Positions 8,485 through 17,063 of a DNA stretch of 64,000 nucleotides are shown here, in pieces. Made by a program: the position numbers and the translations under genes. The notes under the pieces are model-generated. The model was not told the DNA's origin, ran no database searches, and worked only from the letters and a program-made list of their open reading frames with translations. The DNA is taken from assembly GCA_025934775.1 (NCBI GenBank), contig JAICWO010000021.1, forward strand, positions 16,813 to 80,812, in the 5' to 3' direction. Within the stretch, counting starts at the first letter, position 1. Each line of letters opens with the position of its first letter. The DNA is from Gemmatimonadaceae bacterium. GTDB lineage: Bacteria > Gemmatimonadota > Gemmatimonadetes > Gemmatimonadales > Gemmatimonadaceae.

Positions 8485-9912
8485 ATGCGCACACCTGCCT
8501 TCCTCGCACTCGCCCTGCTCCTTCCCGCCGCGCTCCTCGCGCAGGAAACGCCGACCGAGCGCGATGCCGCGCGCGACGTCGTGCAGAAGCTCGACTCCAT
8601 TGAGCATTCTCTAAACATTCCGGCGATGGTCGCGCGCCTCACGGGTCCGAACGCCGCGCGCGACCAGGTGGTCGGCCGCGCGAAGGAGCTCATGGACGCG
8701 GAGCTGCTGGCGATGGGCGACGACATCACGCGCCACCCGGAGATCGGCTTCGAGGAGAAGCGCTCGGTCCAGATCCTCACGGATTATCTGAAGAAGCACG
8801 ACTTCACCGTGCAGACCGGCGTCGCCGGCCTGCCGACGGCGTTCGTCGCGAAGTACAACAAGAACAGCGGCACGCCCAACCTCGGCGTGATCGTGGAATA
8901 CGACGCGCTGCGCGGCACCAAGGGCGCGTTCCACGGCGACCAGCACAGCACGCAGGGGCCGATCGGGATCGCCGCCGCGGTCGCGATGGCGGAATATCTC
9001 ACGAAAACGCACACGCCCGGCTCCATCACCGTGTTCGGCACCCCGGGCGAGGAGATGATGCCGCCCGAGGCGAAGACGCAGATGTACGACGCGCACGTCT
9101 TCGACGGCATGGACATCATCGTGCGCAGCCACTCGACCGCGCAAACGAGCCGCCCGGCGCCGGGCTTCGGCACGTGCTGCATGAACATCGACGGCGTGCA
9201 CTACACATTCTACGGCGCGCCGGCGCACCAGCTCACCGCGTGGAACGGACGCAACGCGCTCACCGCGGTCATCCACTTCTTCGACAACATCGACGGCCTG
9301 CGCAGCAACATCCGGCCCGAGGCGCGCATTCAGGGCGTGATCACCGAAGGGGGCGCGGCTCCGAACGTGGTCCCCGACAAGACCGCCGCCGATTTCTACA
9401 TCCGCTATCCCGACGAAGTGTACCTCGCGCAGGTGACGGAGATGGTCGACAACGCGGCACGCGCCGCGGCGCTCGGCACGGGCACCAAGGTGAAGATCGA
9501 CCACTACGGTCACGATCGCGACGGGATCAGTGAAGGTTCGATCGGCGAAGTGGCCTTCGCGTACATGAAGAAGTACGGCGCGACGGGTGTGAACCCCGAG
9601 CCGGGCAAGCCACAGGGCTACGACGAGACCGGCAGCGTGTCGAGCGCGATTCCCGGTGCCGAGTTCACGGCGAAATCGTCGAACGCGCCGAACCACACGT
9701 ACGAGATGCTCGCCGACGCCACCGGCCCGGTGGGCCACGCCGGCTTCGTCACCGACGCGCAGGCGATGACCGCACTGTTGTTCGACTTCGCCACGCACGC
9801 GGACTACCGTGCGACGGTGAAGAAGGAGTTCGACGCGATCCACGCATTACACAATCAATATTTGGAAGATCTGAAGAAGGTGTACGTCGTGCCGAAGGTG
9901 CCCGAGCCGTAG
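8485..9912 (+). CDS. Exported M20 family amidohydrolase (AbgB-like)
   Basis: The 475-aa protein has a signal peptide (MRTPAFLALALLLPAALLAQ) and a metal-dependent amidohydrolase fold of the M20D/AbgB type. Visible motifs are HPEIGFEEKRSVQIL (about residue 90), GVIVEYDALRG, the metal-site GDQHSTQ and GTPGEEMMPPEAKT, and the lid/dimer segment YGAPAHQLTAWNGRNAL. These enzymes hydrolyse amide bonds such as p-aminobenzoyl-glutamate or N-acyl amino acids. The 3' half (from about 9214) has a decayed second copy at 14631-15330. It lies 80 nt after the preceding gene and 93 nt before the sigma-factor gene. Confidence 0.88.
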   Translation: MRTPAFLALALLLPAALLAQETPTERDAARDVVQKLDSIEHSLNIPAMVARLTGPNAARDQVVGRAKELMDAELLAMGDDITRHPEIGFEEKRSVQILTDYLKKHDFTVQTGVAGLPTAFVAKYNKNSGTPNLGVIVEYDALRGTKGAFHGDQHSTQGPIGIAAAVAMAEYLTKTHTPGSITVFGTPGEEMMPPEAKTQMYDAHVFDGMDIIVRSHSTAQTSRPAPGFGTCCMNIDGVHYTFYGAPAHQLTAWNGRNALTAVIHFFDNIDGLRSNIRPEARIQGVITEGGAAPNVVPDKTAADFYIRYPDEVYLAQVTEMVDNAARAAALGTGTKVKIDHYGHDRDGISEGSIGEVAFAYMKKYGATGVNPEPGKPQGYDETGSVSSAIPGAEFTAKSSNAPNHTYEMLADATGPVGHAGFVTDAQAMTALLFDFATHADYRATVKKEFDAIHALHNQYLEDLKKVYVVPKVPEP

Positions 9913-10005
9913 GCTGCGCGCGGCACATCCTGACCGGAGCTTGCGACGGCCTGCGCTGCCGTGAATGTTCGTGAGCCCGTGAAGGCCCCTCCCCGAAGCT
10001 GACGA

Positions 10006-10608
10006 ATGCGATCGTCCACGCCTCGATCGTTCACAAAGCTCGACGAAGCGCAACTCGCCACGCTCAGCCGGGGCCTGCGGATCATCGCCATTCGTTCGCT
10101 TGGCGACGCCGAGCTGGCGGACGAAGTCGTGCAGGAGACGCTCTCGCGCGCCGTCGTCGCGCTGCGCGAAGGGCGGCTTCAAGATCCAGCACGCCTCGGC
10201 GCGTTCGTTCGTGGAATCCTTCGGCACGTCGTGACCGATGAGCTGCGTCGACGCGGTCGGCTCGCCGGAATCGAGCGCGCGCTCGATGCGGCGGGAGACG
10301 GTGCTGATGCGCTCGAGAGCATCGTGCGCGATGAACAGGCCGCGGCCGTGCGTGCGGCCCTCGCACAACTACCTCCGGCGGATCAACGGCTCATTCACCT
10401 CTGCTTCGTCGACGGCCGCACGCCTGGAGAGATCGCGAGCCAGCTTCGCGAGCCGGCTGAGCGCGTCCGGAAGCAAAAATCGCGGGCGCTCGAACGGTTG
10501 CGTCAGGCATTCTTCGGCGCGCGTGCCGGTCACGTTCGACCGTCGACTCCGACTGTAATGGACGAGAGCACGCCAATCGCGGCTGGAAGGACGGTGATCG
10601 ATGGCTGA
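10006..10608 (+). CDS. ECF-type RNA polymerase sigma factor
   Basis: The 200-aa protein has sigma region 2 at about residues 20-90 (LGDAELADEVVQETLSRAV, then AFVRGILRHVVTDELRRRGR) and region 4 at about 110-170 (LPPADQRLIHLCFVDGRTPGEIASQL, then RKQKSRALERLR). It lacks regions 1.1 and 3, as ECF factors do. Its last codons overlap the start of the anti-sigma gene by 8 nt, and the TPR-CHAT protease gene follows 6 nt after that, so the three genes form an operon. The sigma factor probably directs a stress or cell-surface regulon after release from the anti-sigma factor. Confidence 0.9.
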   Translation: MRSSTPRSFTKLDEAQLATLSRGLRIIAIRSLGDAELADEVVQETLSRAVVALREGRLQDPARLGAFVRGILRHVVTDELRRRGRLAGIERALDAAGDGADALESIVRDEQAAAVRAALAQLPPADQRLIHLCFVDGRTPGEIASQLREPAERVRKQKSRALERLRQAFFGARAGHVRPSTPTVMDESTPIAAGRTVIDG

Positions 10609-11326
10609 CACGTTGACTTGCGACGACGTGAACGATCCCGAGCTCGCGTCGCGGTACGTCGCGGGGACGCTGGACGCCGTCGCGACCGAGGTATTCGAGT
10701 CGCACTTCCTGACGTGCGCGCGCTGCCAGGATGCGATCGCGTTCTCCGCCGCCGTCAGGGGCGCTGCGGTGGCGACACCGGTGGCTCGTGCCGCTCGCAT
10801 GCCGCGCCGCCGTCTAACGTTTCTCGCCGCGGCTGGGGTGGTGTTCACGGCCGTCATCACGCCAGTCGTCGCACATCGCGTGCGGGAACGTCACGCCATC
10901 GAAGCGCTGGGCGTGCTCGATGCGCCGCCGGTGTACGGCGGTGTTGCCGTTCGCGGTGATGCCAGCGCGGGCGACTCGCTGTTCGGCGCGGGAACGGCGG
11001 CGTACGGCAACGGCGAGTACGCGCGTGCCGCGAGCGACTTGCGCGGTGCGATCGCCGCGGGCGCCGCCGTGCCGCCGGCGCGGTTCTTCCTCGGCGCATC
11101 TCTGCTCATGCTGCACCGTCCCGACGAGGCGGCAGCGGAGCTCGCGCGGGTGATCGCGAGCGGCGACAGTCCATATCTCGTCGAAGCGCACTACTATCGC
11201 GCGCTGGCGCTGTTGCAGCTCGATCAGGAGAACGCGGCCGCGGGCGAGCTCCGCCTTGTGCGCAATGGGCCGCTTGCCGATCGCGCCCGGTCGCTGCTCG
11301 CGCGCCTCGGCGAACGCGATCGGTAG
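10601..11326 (+). CDS. Membrane anti-sigma factor with ZAS zinc motif and extracytoplasmic TPRs
   Basis: The 241-aa protein has the zinc-binding anti-sigma (ZAS) signature H-x3-C-x2-C as HFLTCARC at about residues 34-41, next to the helix that would bind the sigma factor. A basic stretch and one membrane span (RRRLTFLAAAGVVFTAVITP, about 69-88) follow. The C-terminal 130 residues form TPR-like helical repeats (GTAAYGNGEYARAASDLRGAI ... ARFFLGASLLML ... HYYRALALLQL) that would lie outside the cytoplasm. It overlaps the sigma gene by 8 nt, so the products are made in step. The natural reading is that it holds the sigma factor inactive until processed or until it senses a signal. Confidence 0.85.
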   Translation: MADTLTCDDVNDPELASRYVAGTLDAVATEVFESHFLTCARCQDAIAFSAAVRGAAVATPVARAARMPRRRLTFLAAAGVVFTAVITPVVAHRVRERHAIEALGVLDAPPVYGGVAVRGDASAGDSLFGAGTAAYGNGEYARAASDLRGAIAAGAAVPPARFFLGASLLMLHRPDEAAAELARVIASGDSPYLVEAHYYRALALLQLDQENAAAGELRLVRNGPLADRARSLLARLGERDR

Positions 11327-11332
11327 TCGTCG

Positions 11333-14300
11333 ATGCTGGCGTTTGCCGCTGCTGTCATGCTCGCGGTGCATGTCTCCGGCGATTCGCTTCGCGCCCGGCA
11401 GCTCCTGCGAGCGGCGAGTGACCGCGACGCGATGCTCGATGAGCGCGGCTATGCGATGCTCATCGAGCAAGCGTTCCGCGCCGACCCGGGCTATTTCCCG
11501 GCGCAGCGCGCGATGCTCGTGGTGGAGCGTGGTCGTCTTCCAATTCGAGAAGTGCGCGCTGCGTTCGCGCACGTGCCCGGGCTGTCCGCGGCGGACTCGG
11601 CATGTCTCGTGATCGAAGCAGGCTACGTGTCAGGACGGCAGACACGCACGGTCAGGGCGTTGCACGCAGCCGAACGCCGGCTTGGCAAGTCGACGTGTCT
11701 CGAGTACGTGGTCGCGACGCTGGCGAGCGCCGATCGCATGCAAACGCGCGTGCAGCTCGAGCGCGAGTGGCGTCCGGTGCTCGCCAGCCGCCCGACCGAC
11801 GCGCTCGTGCTATTAGAGTATGCGAAAGCACTGCAGACGATCGGGGACCCGGCCGCCGCCGAACGTGCGATGGAGCGGGCATCGGCATCGGCGGCGGATT
11901 GGGAATCGTATCTGCTGATTCAACAAACGATCATCGCGTCGCGTACGGCGCGCGGCGACAGCGCCGGCGCGCGGCGCGTGCGCGACGCTCTCTCGAGATC
12001 GACCGCGCGCGACGGACGTCCCGGTGTTCGCTTCGTCTTCGAGTCCGCCATCTGTTGCTGGCGAGCGCCCGCTGGCGACGGCTGGATGGCGGTGGCGGAA
12101 TTGGCCGGTTCCCACGCCGCGCGAGGACATCTGGCCAAGCTGTACGAAGCACTCGGCGCCGGCGAGACCGATGCGGGACGTCCAGCCGTCGCCGTTCGAT
12201 TTCTACGCTCCGCCGCGGCCCTGGCGGATTCGCTCGGCTGGCGGCCGCTGCGAGAGGCGATCTACGTCCGGCTCGGCCGCGCCTACGCGAAGAGCGGCGA
12301 TTGGACGCATGCCGTCCCCGCTCTGCGGAAGGCGCTCGCGATCGCGGATCCTGACGAGACGTACTACCTCGCCGACATCCACCACAATCTCGCGCATGCG
12401 TACGAAGCGGCGGGGCGCATGCCCGAGGCGGCAGCCGAAGTGGATCGGTTCGCCTCACTCGCCGGCACACTCACCGGCGACGGGATCAGCGTCATCAGCC
12501 TCTACGACGCAGGGGTGATCCGCTGGGAGGCCCGGCGACACTCGGCCGCGATCGCGGCGTTCGATTCGATGGTGCACGTCATCGAGCAGCGCCACGCGAA
12601 TTACTACTACGCCGGCGAGTACTACGAGCGCATGGGCGACCCGGCTCGCGCGCTGCACTACTATCGGGCGGTGACGTGGTCCGACACCGAGGAGGGTGCA
12701 CGAGCACTGACCGGCCTCGCGCGCGTCTACGAGTCGCTGGGCATGCGCGACAGTGCCGCCGCCGTCGCGCAACGTCACGACGTGGATGTGCAAACGCCGG
12801 AGGAAGTTCGGCTTCAGCCCCGCATTCTCGTCTCGCAAGGTCGAACAGCGGAGGGACTTTCGCTCGCCCGCGCCTGGGCCGACAGTCAGGTCAGACGCGG
12901 CAATGCACGCGGCGCAGCGCTCGCCGAGCTCGAAGTCGCGCGGCTCATGGAGAATGTCGCGACGCCGGCAGAGCAGCTCGCGTGGGCGCGCCGGGCGGAA
13001 CGCTCGGCGAAGCGCACGAGCTTCACTGATGGCGTCGTTCGCGCGCAGGCGTTCGCGGCCGACGCCATGGTGCGCCTCGATTCAGCGCGTTCCGCGATCG
13101 ACATCGCGGACAGCGCGTCGAGCGAGGCCGCCGCGAGCGGCGCGGCCGAAAGTCGTTTCGTGGCCGCGGTCGCACGCGGCGACGTGCTGGGCGCGGCGCG
13201 CCGAGTGGATGCCGCACTCGCCGCCTATGACACCGCGGGACGACTCGTCGACTCGATGGCGGACTCGTTCGACGGAGATCTCGAGCGCTCTCGAATGCGC
13301 GCGTACCAGCTCGCCCCATTCGATCGCGCCGTCGCACTCCTGCTGCGCGAGCCCATGGACCGCCATCGCCTCCAATCGCTCGTCTTCTGGTCGCAGCGGC
13401 GCAACGCGGCGGCACTGCCGCCGCTTCGCGGCCAAGTCGAAGATGCGTTGCCGGTCGGCACGATCGCGGCGCGCCTTGGCCGCGGGCGCGCGGTGGTCGC
13501 GTACGTATTGTTGGACAGTGCCGCGGCGGCGATCGTCATCACGCATTCCGGCGCGAACGTTGTCGCACTGCCGACCACCGCCGGCGATATCGCGCGGCTG
13601 GTGGCCGACGTTCGTCGGCCGTGGACAACCTCGTATGTCGAACGCGTCGATCTCGCGCGCGCCAATGTCGACACGACGGCACCCCGGGAGCTGTCGCGTG
13701 CGCTCATCGCGCCGTTGATGCCATTCCTCTCCGGCATCCAAACATTGGCGGTCGTTCCAGATGGCGCGCTTCATCTCGCGCCGTTCGATCTTCTGCCCAC
13801 GGCGCGCGGTATCATGATCGACCAGTTCGCCGTGTCGCTCGCGCCTACCATGCGGTTCGCCGCGATGGGCACGAGTGCACACCTCGATCGCGCATCGCTT
13901 CTACTCGTAGGCGGCGATGCGCCAGGAGCGACCGCCGAAGTCGACGCGCTGGAACGGCTCTGGTCGCACGGGCGAACGCATGCCGTATGGACGTCCAGCA
14001 CCACGGCGGCGTCGATTCGCGACGCGATGCAGCATTATGAGATTCTTCATTTCGCGACGCACGCGGTGGTCGACCAGCGCGAGCCGCTCGCGTCGAGGCT
14101 CGTGCTGCGCGAAGCGCACGACGAGGTCCCGGCGATGATTCTGTCCGTGGCCGACATCGAGCGCGTTCGGCTGCACGGGCAGCTCGTGGTGCTCGATGCC
14201 TGTGACACGCAGGATGGACAACTACTTCCAGGCGTCGGGCCGACGGGCCTCGCGCGGACCTTTCTCGTGAGCGGCGCCCGCGCGGTGATCGCGACGCAGT

Positions 14301-14470
14301 GGCCGGTTGGCGCGAGCGCGGCGCCGTTCATGGCTGCCTTCTACGCGCGCCTCGCCGCCGGCGAACCGGCGGAGGAAGCGTTGCGCTCGGCCAAGCAGGA
14401 AATGCGCGCCCATGCCGCGACGCGCAATCCGTTCAACTGGGCCGGATTCGTCCTCGTGCGCGGTGGCTGA
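11333..14470 (+). CDS. TPR-CHAT caspase-like protease
   Basis: The 1045-aa protein starts with a short hydrophobic segment (MLAFAAAVMLAVHVSG) that could be a signal anchor. About 600 residues of TPR repeats follow, seen as repeated A..YE..G....A motifs at about 60-600. The C-terminal CHAT domain (about 690-1045) has both catalytic residues of this caspase-related family: His910 in LHFATHAV and Cys957 in VVLDACDTQ. The end (NPFNWAGFVLV) is also typical. CHAT proteins are cysteine proteases often activated through their TPR partner. It is the third gene of the operon with the ECF sigma and anti-sigma genes, so the anti-sigma factor is an obvious candidate substrate, though this is inference. 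Confidence 0.88.
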   Translation: MLAFAAAVMLAVHVSGDSLRARQLLRAASDRDAMLDERGYAMLIEQAFRADPGYFPAQRAMLVVERGRLPIREVRAAFAHVPGLSAADSACLVIEAGYVSGRQTRTVRALHAAERRLGKSTCLEYVVATLASADRMQTRVQLEREWRPVLASRPTDALVLLEYAKALQTIGDPAAAERAMERASASAADWESYLLIQQTIIASRTARGDSAGARRVRDALSRSTARDGRPGVRFVFESAICCWRAPAGDGWMAVAELAGSHAARGHLAKLYEALGAGETDAGRPAVAVRFLRSAAALADSLGWRPLREAIYVRLGRAYAKSGDWTHAVPALRKALAIADPDETYYLADIHHNLAHAYEAAGRMPEAAAEVDRFASLAGTLTGDGISVISLYDAGVIRWEARRHSAAIAAFDSMVHVIEQRHANYYYAGEYYERMGDPARALHYYRAVTWSDTEEGARALTGLARVYESLGMRDSAAAVAQRHDVDVQTPEEVRLQPRILVSQGRTAEGLSLARAWADSQVRRGNARGAALAELEVARLMENVATPAEQLAWARRAERSAKRTSFTDGVVRAQAFAADAMVRLDSARSAIDIADSASSEAAASGAAESRFVAAVARGDVLGAARRVDAALAAYDTAGRLVDSMADSFDGDLERSRMRAYQLAPFDRAVALLLREPMDRHRLQSLVFWSQRRNAAALPPLRGQVEDALPVGTIAARLGRGRAVVAYVLLDSAAAAIVITHSGANVVALPTTAGDIARLVADVRRPWTTSYVERVDLARANVDTTAPRELSRALIAPLMPFLSGIQTLAVVPDGALHLAPFDLLPTARGIMIDQFAVSLAPTMRFAAMGTSAHLDRASLLLVGGDAPGATAEVDALERLWSHGRTHAVWTSSTTAASIRDAMQHYEILHFATHAVVDQREPLASRLVLREAHDEVPAMILSVADIERVRLHGQLVVLDACDTQDGQLLPGVGPTGLARTFLVSGARAVIATQWPVGASAAPFMAAFYARLAAGEPAEEALRSAKQEMRAHAATRNPFNWAGFVLVRGG

Positions 14471-14512
14471 TCGCTATTCGCGGCCCGATGCCACCGGCGC
14501 GTTCGACAGCGA

Positions 14513-14639
14513 CGACGGCAGCTTCGCGTCGCCCGCCGACGGACCGTTGCCGTCGAGCAATCCGCGGCCGACGAGCTGCGCCGCGAGCACCGTCTGAATC
14601 ACGTTCGTGATGTTGTTCGTGGTCGTCCCGGGCGCGCCG
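14513..14639 (-). pseudogene. Copy of the 3' end of the flotillin-like gene (remnant)
   Basis: These 127 bases match 17097-17223 in the flotillin-like gene with about 8 mismatches (about 94% identity), in the same orientation. On the minus strand they still encode the flotillin C-terminus (TTTNNITNVIQTVLAAQLVG ... GDAKLPS). There is no start codon and no upstream flotillin sequence: the match stops at a short GGGCGCGCC junction where M20-derived sequence begins. The direct repeat brackets the 2.5-kb scarred zone. Confidence 0.85.
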
Positions 14640-15330
14640 GCGCACCAGCTCACGGCGTGGAACGGAAGCAACGCGCTCACCGCGGTGATCCAACTATCGA
14701 GAACATCGACGCGATGCGCAGCAACAGATGCCGCCAAGCGCGCATTTAGCGGCGATCACCGAAGGCGGTGCGGCGACGAACGTCATGGCCGCCGAGGCGT
14801 CAGCCGACTTCTACATCCGGCATCGCGACGAAGTGAATCTGGTGCAGATGACGGCGATGGTCGACAATGCCGCCCGCGCCGCGGCGTCCGCGACGGGCAC
14901 AAGAGTAAAGATCGACCACCACTGCCACGATCGCAACGCCATCAGCGACGGGTCGATCGGCGAGATCGCTTTGGCGTGCATGAAAAAAGTTCGGCGCCGC
15001 CGGAGTGAATCCCGAGCTCGGCTAGCCGCAGGGCTACCATACGACCGGGAGCGCGTCGAGCGCGGTCCCGGTCGCCCGATTCAGCGCCAAACCATCCGAC
15101 GCGCCTAATCACACACACGAGATGGAGCAGGGCGCCGTCGACTCCGCAGTGCCACCCAGGCTCCGCGACGGCCGCGTAGGCAGGGACGAAGCCGCTCTGC
15201 GACGTCGCCACGCCGACTACCGCGCCGTCGTGAAGAAGGAATTCGACACGATCCGCGGCTGACACAATCAACATTTGGAAGGTCCAATGAAGGTGTGCGT
15301 CGTGCGCCCAAGGTCTCTGCGCCGTCACGA
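14631..15330 (+). pseudogene. Decayed 3' half of the M20 amidohydrolase gene
   Basis: The sequence follows the intact gene from about 9214 to its end: GAPAHQLTAWNGSNALTAVI, then in a new frame ITEGGAATNV, ADFYIRHRDEVNLVQMTAMV and KIDHHCHDRNAISDGSIGEI, and finally nucleotide similarity to the last codons (gaagaaggaattcgacacgatc; caatcaacatttggaagg). Small indels break the frame several times and the 5' half is missing. It is a duplicated fragment under decay, joined directly to the flotillin-gene fragment. Confidence 0.85.
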
Positions 15331-15413
15331 CCCGTGTCAACATCGCGCATTGCGATGAGCCCTCGCCGTCGTCGCCGTCAGGCGCGGTACTGAATATCGA
15401 GCATTCCACGCAG

Positions 15414-16107
15414 TTATGGCCTGTCCGCTGCTCTTCCTCGACCTCTGATCAGAGAATCAACGATCCGGACGAGCTCCGCGCTGTCGGGCGGTACCGGATA
15501 TCGCCAGCCATTTACGATAACTGTAGGTGTGGCTGTCACCTGGAGCCGAGAGGCTAACTCTCTGCTCGCTTCGAGCCTTCCGACCTTCGCGTTGCTTTGT
15601 GTGCACGCGGTGAAGCGCGACGTGTCGGGCACACCCACCTCATGCGCGTACGAAGCCCATGATTTCAGGCCGAAGGAGTCCTGTTTCGCATAGAGCAGCG
15701 CCTCGATCGCCACGAAGCGGCCGTGCTGGTCAGCACACTCGGCAGCTTTGGCGGCCGGCTCCGCAAAGCGATGTATTCGGGCGAGCGGAAACGGCACGTA
15801 GTACAATGCCACAACGTCTGGATGTCGCGCCGCAACAGCCTGAATCGAGCTCTGAAAAGCTTTGCAGTAAGGACACTCGAAATCACCAAACTCGGCGATC
15901 TTGATCGGTGCACCATTGCCGCCAATAATGTGGGCGGCTCGTTGTATAGCGTTCCAGTCTGCCGGCGGAACGAGTTGGGGCTCAACAACGCCAGACGGCC
16001 GCGTTCCGGTCGTTTCAAAAAAGCTCGCGGTGCATTACAACCCCTGCGACAGCGGCGACACTGAGTGCCATTACAGCATTTGCAAGACTGTTCAGCTTCG
16101 TGAGCAT
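15414..16107 (-). pseudogene. DsbA-like thioredoxin-fold oxidoreductase with a frameshift
   Basis: From ATG 16107 the frame encodes a membrane anchor (MLTKLNSLANAVMALSVAAV...) and then meets TGA right after a run of six T (six A on the plus strand, 16017-16022). Removing one T joins it to the frame encoding a DsbA-type domain: APIKIAEFGDFECPYCKAFQ with the CPYC active site, ARHPDVVALYYVPFPL, and the cis-Pro loop TATPTVIVNGWRYP near the end. The track ORF 15414-15812 is only the C-terminal half. The cause may be a true mutation or a homopolymer sequencing error. The area looks AT-richer than its neighbours, which suggests acquisition. Confidence 0.8.
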
Positions 16108-16171
16108 GGGTTGCTCCTATTGAGACTCGGGACCCCTGCGGCCGCGGCGACGGCATTAGGGTTTCAGAATG

Positions 16172-16468
16172 TCATGCTGAACATTGAGCCACGTTGTCGC
16201 CGGCAGGGCAATCAGCGCCTCCATCGCTGCATGTGATGGCGCCTCCGCACCCAGCGAGCGCACAAGCTTCGCCTGGAGCCGGGCTATTGCACGTCCCCTG
16301 GTCTTGCGGATAGCACACGCAGCACCCGGTTATGCAGCTGTTGTCGAGTGCTCGCTTGGGTGCCGGCGTTGCGCTGAGGCGCAGGCTTACAACGGAAAAG
16401 ACTGCGACAAACAGTCCACGCGCAGCCGAATTGTATCGCTTTGATTCAGTGGGCTGCGATCTCTTGAG
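16172..16468 (-). other. Open frame for a cysteine-rich secreted-type peptide, no start codon found
   Basis: This 99-codon open frame on the minus strand ends at TGA 16172. It reads like a small exported peptide: a hydrophobic stretch (ARGLFVAVFSVVSLRLSATP), then a segment dense in Cys (NSCITGCCVCYPQDQGTC ... CALAGCGG ... CSDGG ... NVAQCSA). No ATG, GTG or TTG lies upstream in frame, so if it is a gene its start is non-standard or has been lost by a frameshift. It sits 64 nt before the frameshifted DsbA-like gene, a thiol-oxidising partner that would make sense for it. Low confidence that it is translated. Confidence 0.35.
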
Positions 16469-17063
16469 TCACGCTTTGCAATTCGTTGGCATTGTCACCG
16501 CATAGTCCCGGCGAAACGCTACCTCCACATTGTGGACGAATCCCGTGTTCGCATCCGGATGTTTCCCTGTCCGGGCCGGGCGGCGAGCGCGACCGAGACA
16601 TGAGCGCGCGGGACGCATCTCTCGGCCGACTCGCGGGCGCGTACCGCCACGCTCACCTCTTGCGGCGTAGCCGACGTACCGGATCGGCAAACGAACCGCG
16701 CCGCGAGTAGATCGCGCAATACGAATTCCCGCGAGTCTTCGGCGAACCGCTCGACGTTCTGCGCCGGAGGGGTCACGATGCTTTAGCCGAGCGGCGCGCC
16801 CGCTTCCGCAGCGACAGGACTGCGGTGACGGCCGTTCCGTGCCGCTGATGCGCGCGACGGTATGACGTCAAGCGCTGCCGCAGCTACGAACCAGATGATC
16901 GTAGTCTCATGCCGAAACCCCGAAGGGCCGCGGAACGCGCAGGTGCTCCGGCGTAGCCCGGCAGAAATGAGTGGTGGGCGGTAGGCTTGAACAGCTTGCC
17001 CGCCGCCGTTTGGATCAATTCTCGCATCGGCTCGCCAATATCGCGTGTTCGACTATGACTCGC
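16469..17063. other. Apparently non-coding, rearranged stretch
   Basis: Several short ORFs occur on both strands, but none has a recognisable domain, signal peptide or family-like composition. The stretch lies inside the zone bounded by the two copies of the flotillin gene end, and I interpret it as decayed sequence. Confidence 0.4.

Noticed and set aside
10006-14470. A complete type III-E CRISPR/Craspase locus
   Set aside because: No Cas7-11-like gene, repeat array or Csx30-like protein is present; only the sigma/anti-sigma/TPR-CHAT combination is shared in outline.
14299-14610. Plus-strand ORFs at the end of the CHAT gene
   Set aside because: They are alternative frames of the CHAT C-terminus running into the flotillin-gene remnant, without domain-like features.
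15665-16156. 163-aa minus-strand ORF across the DsbA-like gene
   Set aside because: It is the wrong frame over the DsbA region; the real domain (CPYC, cis-Pro) lies in the frame restored after the homopolymer.
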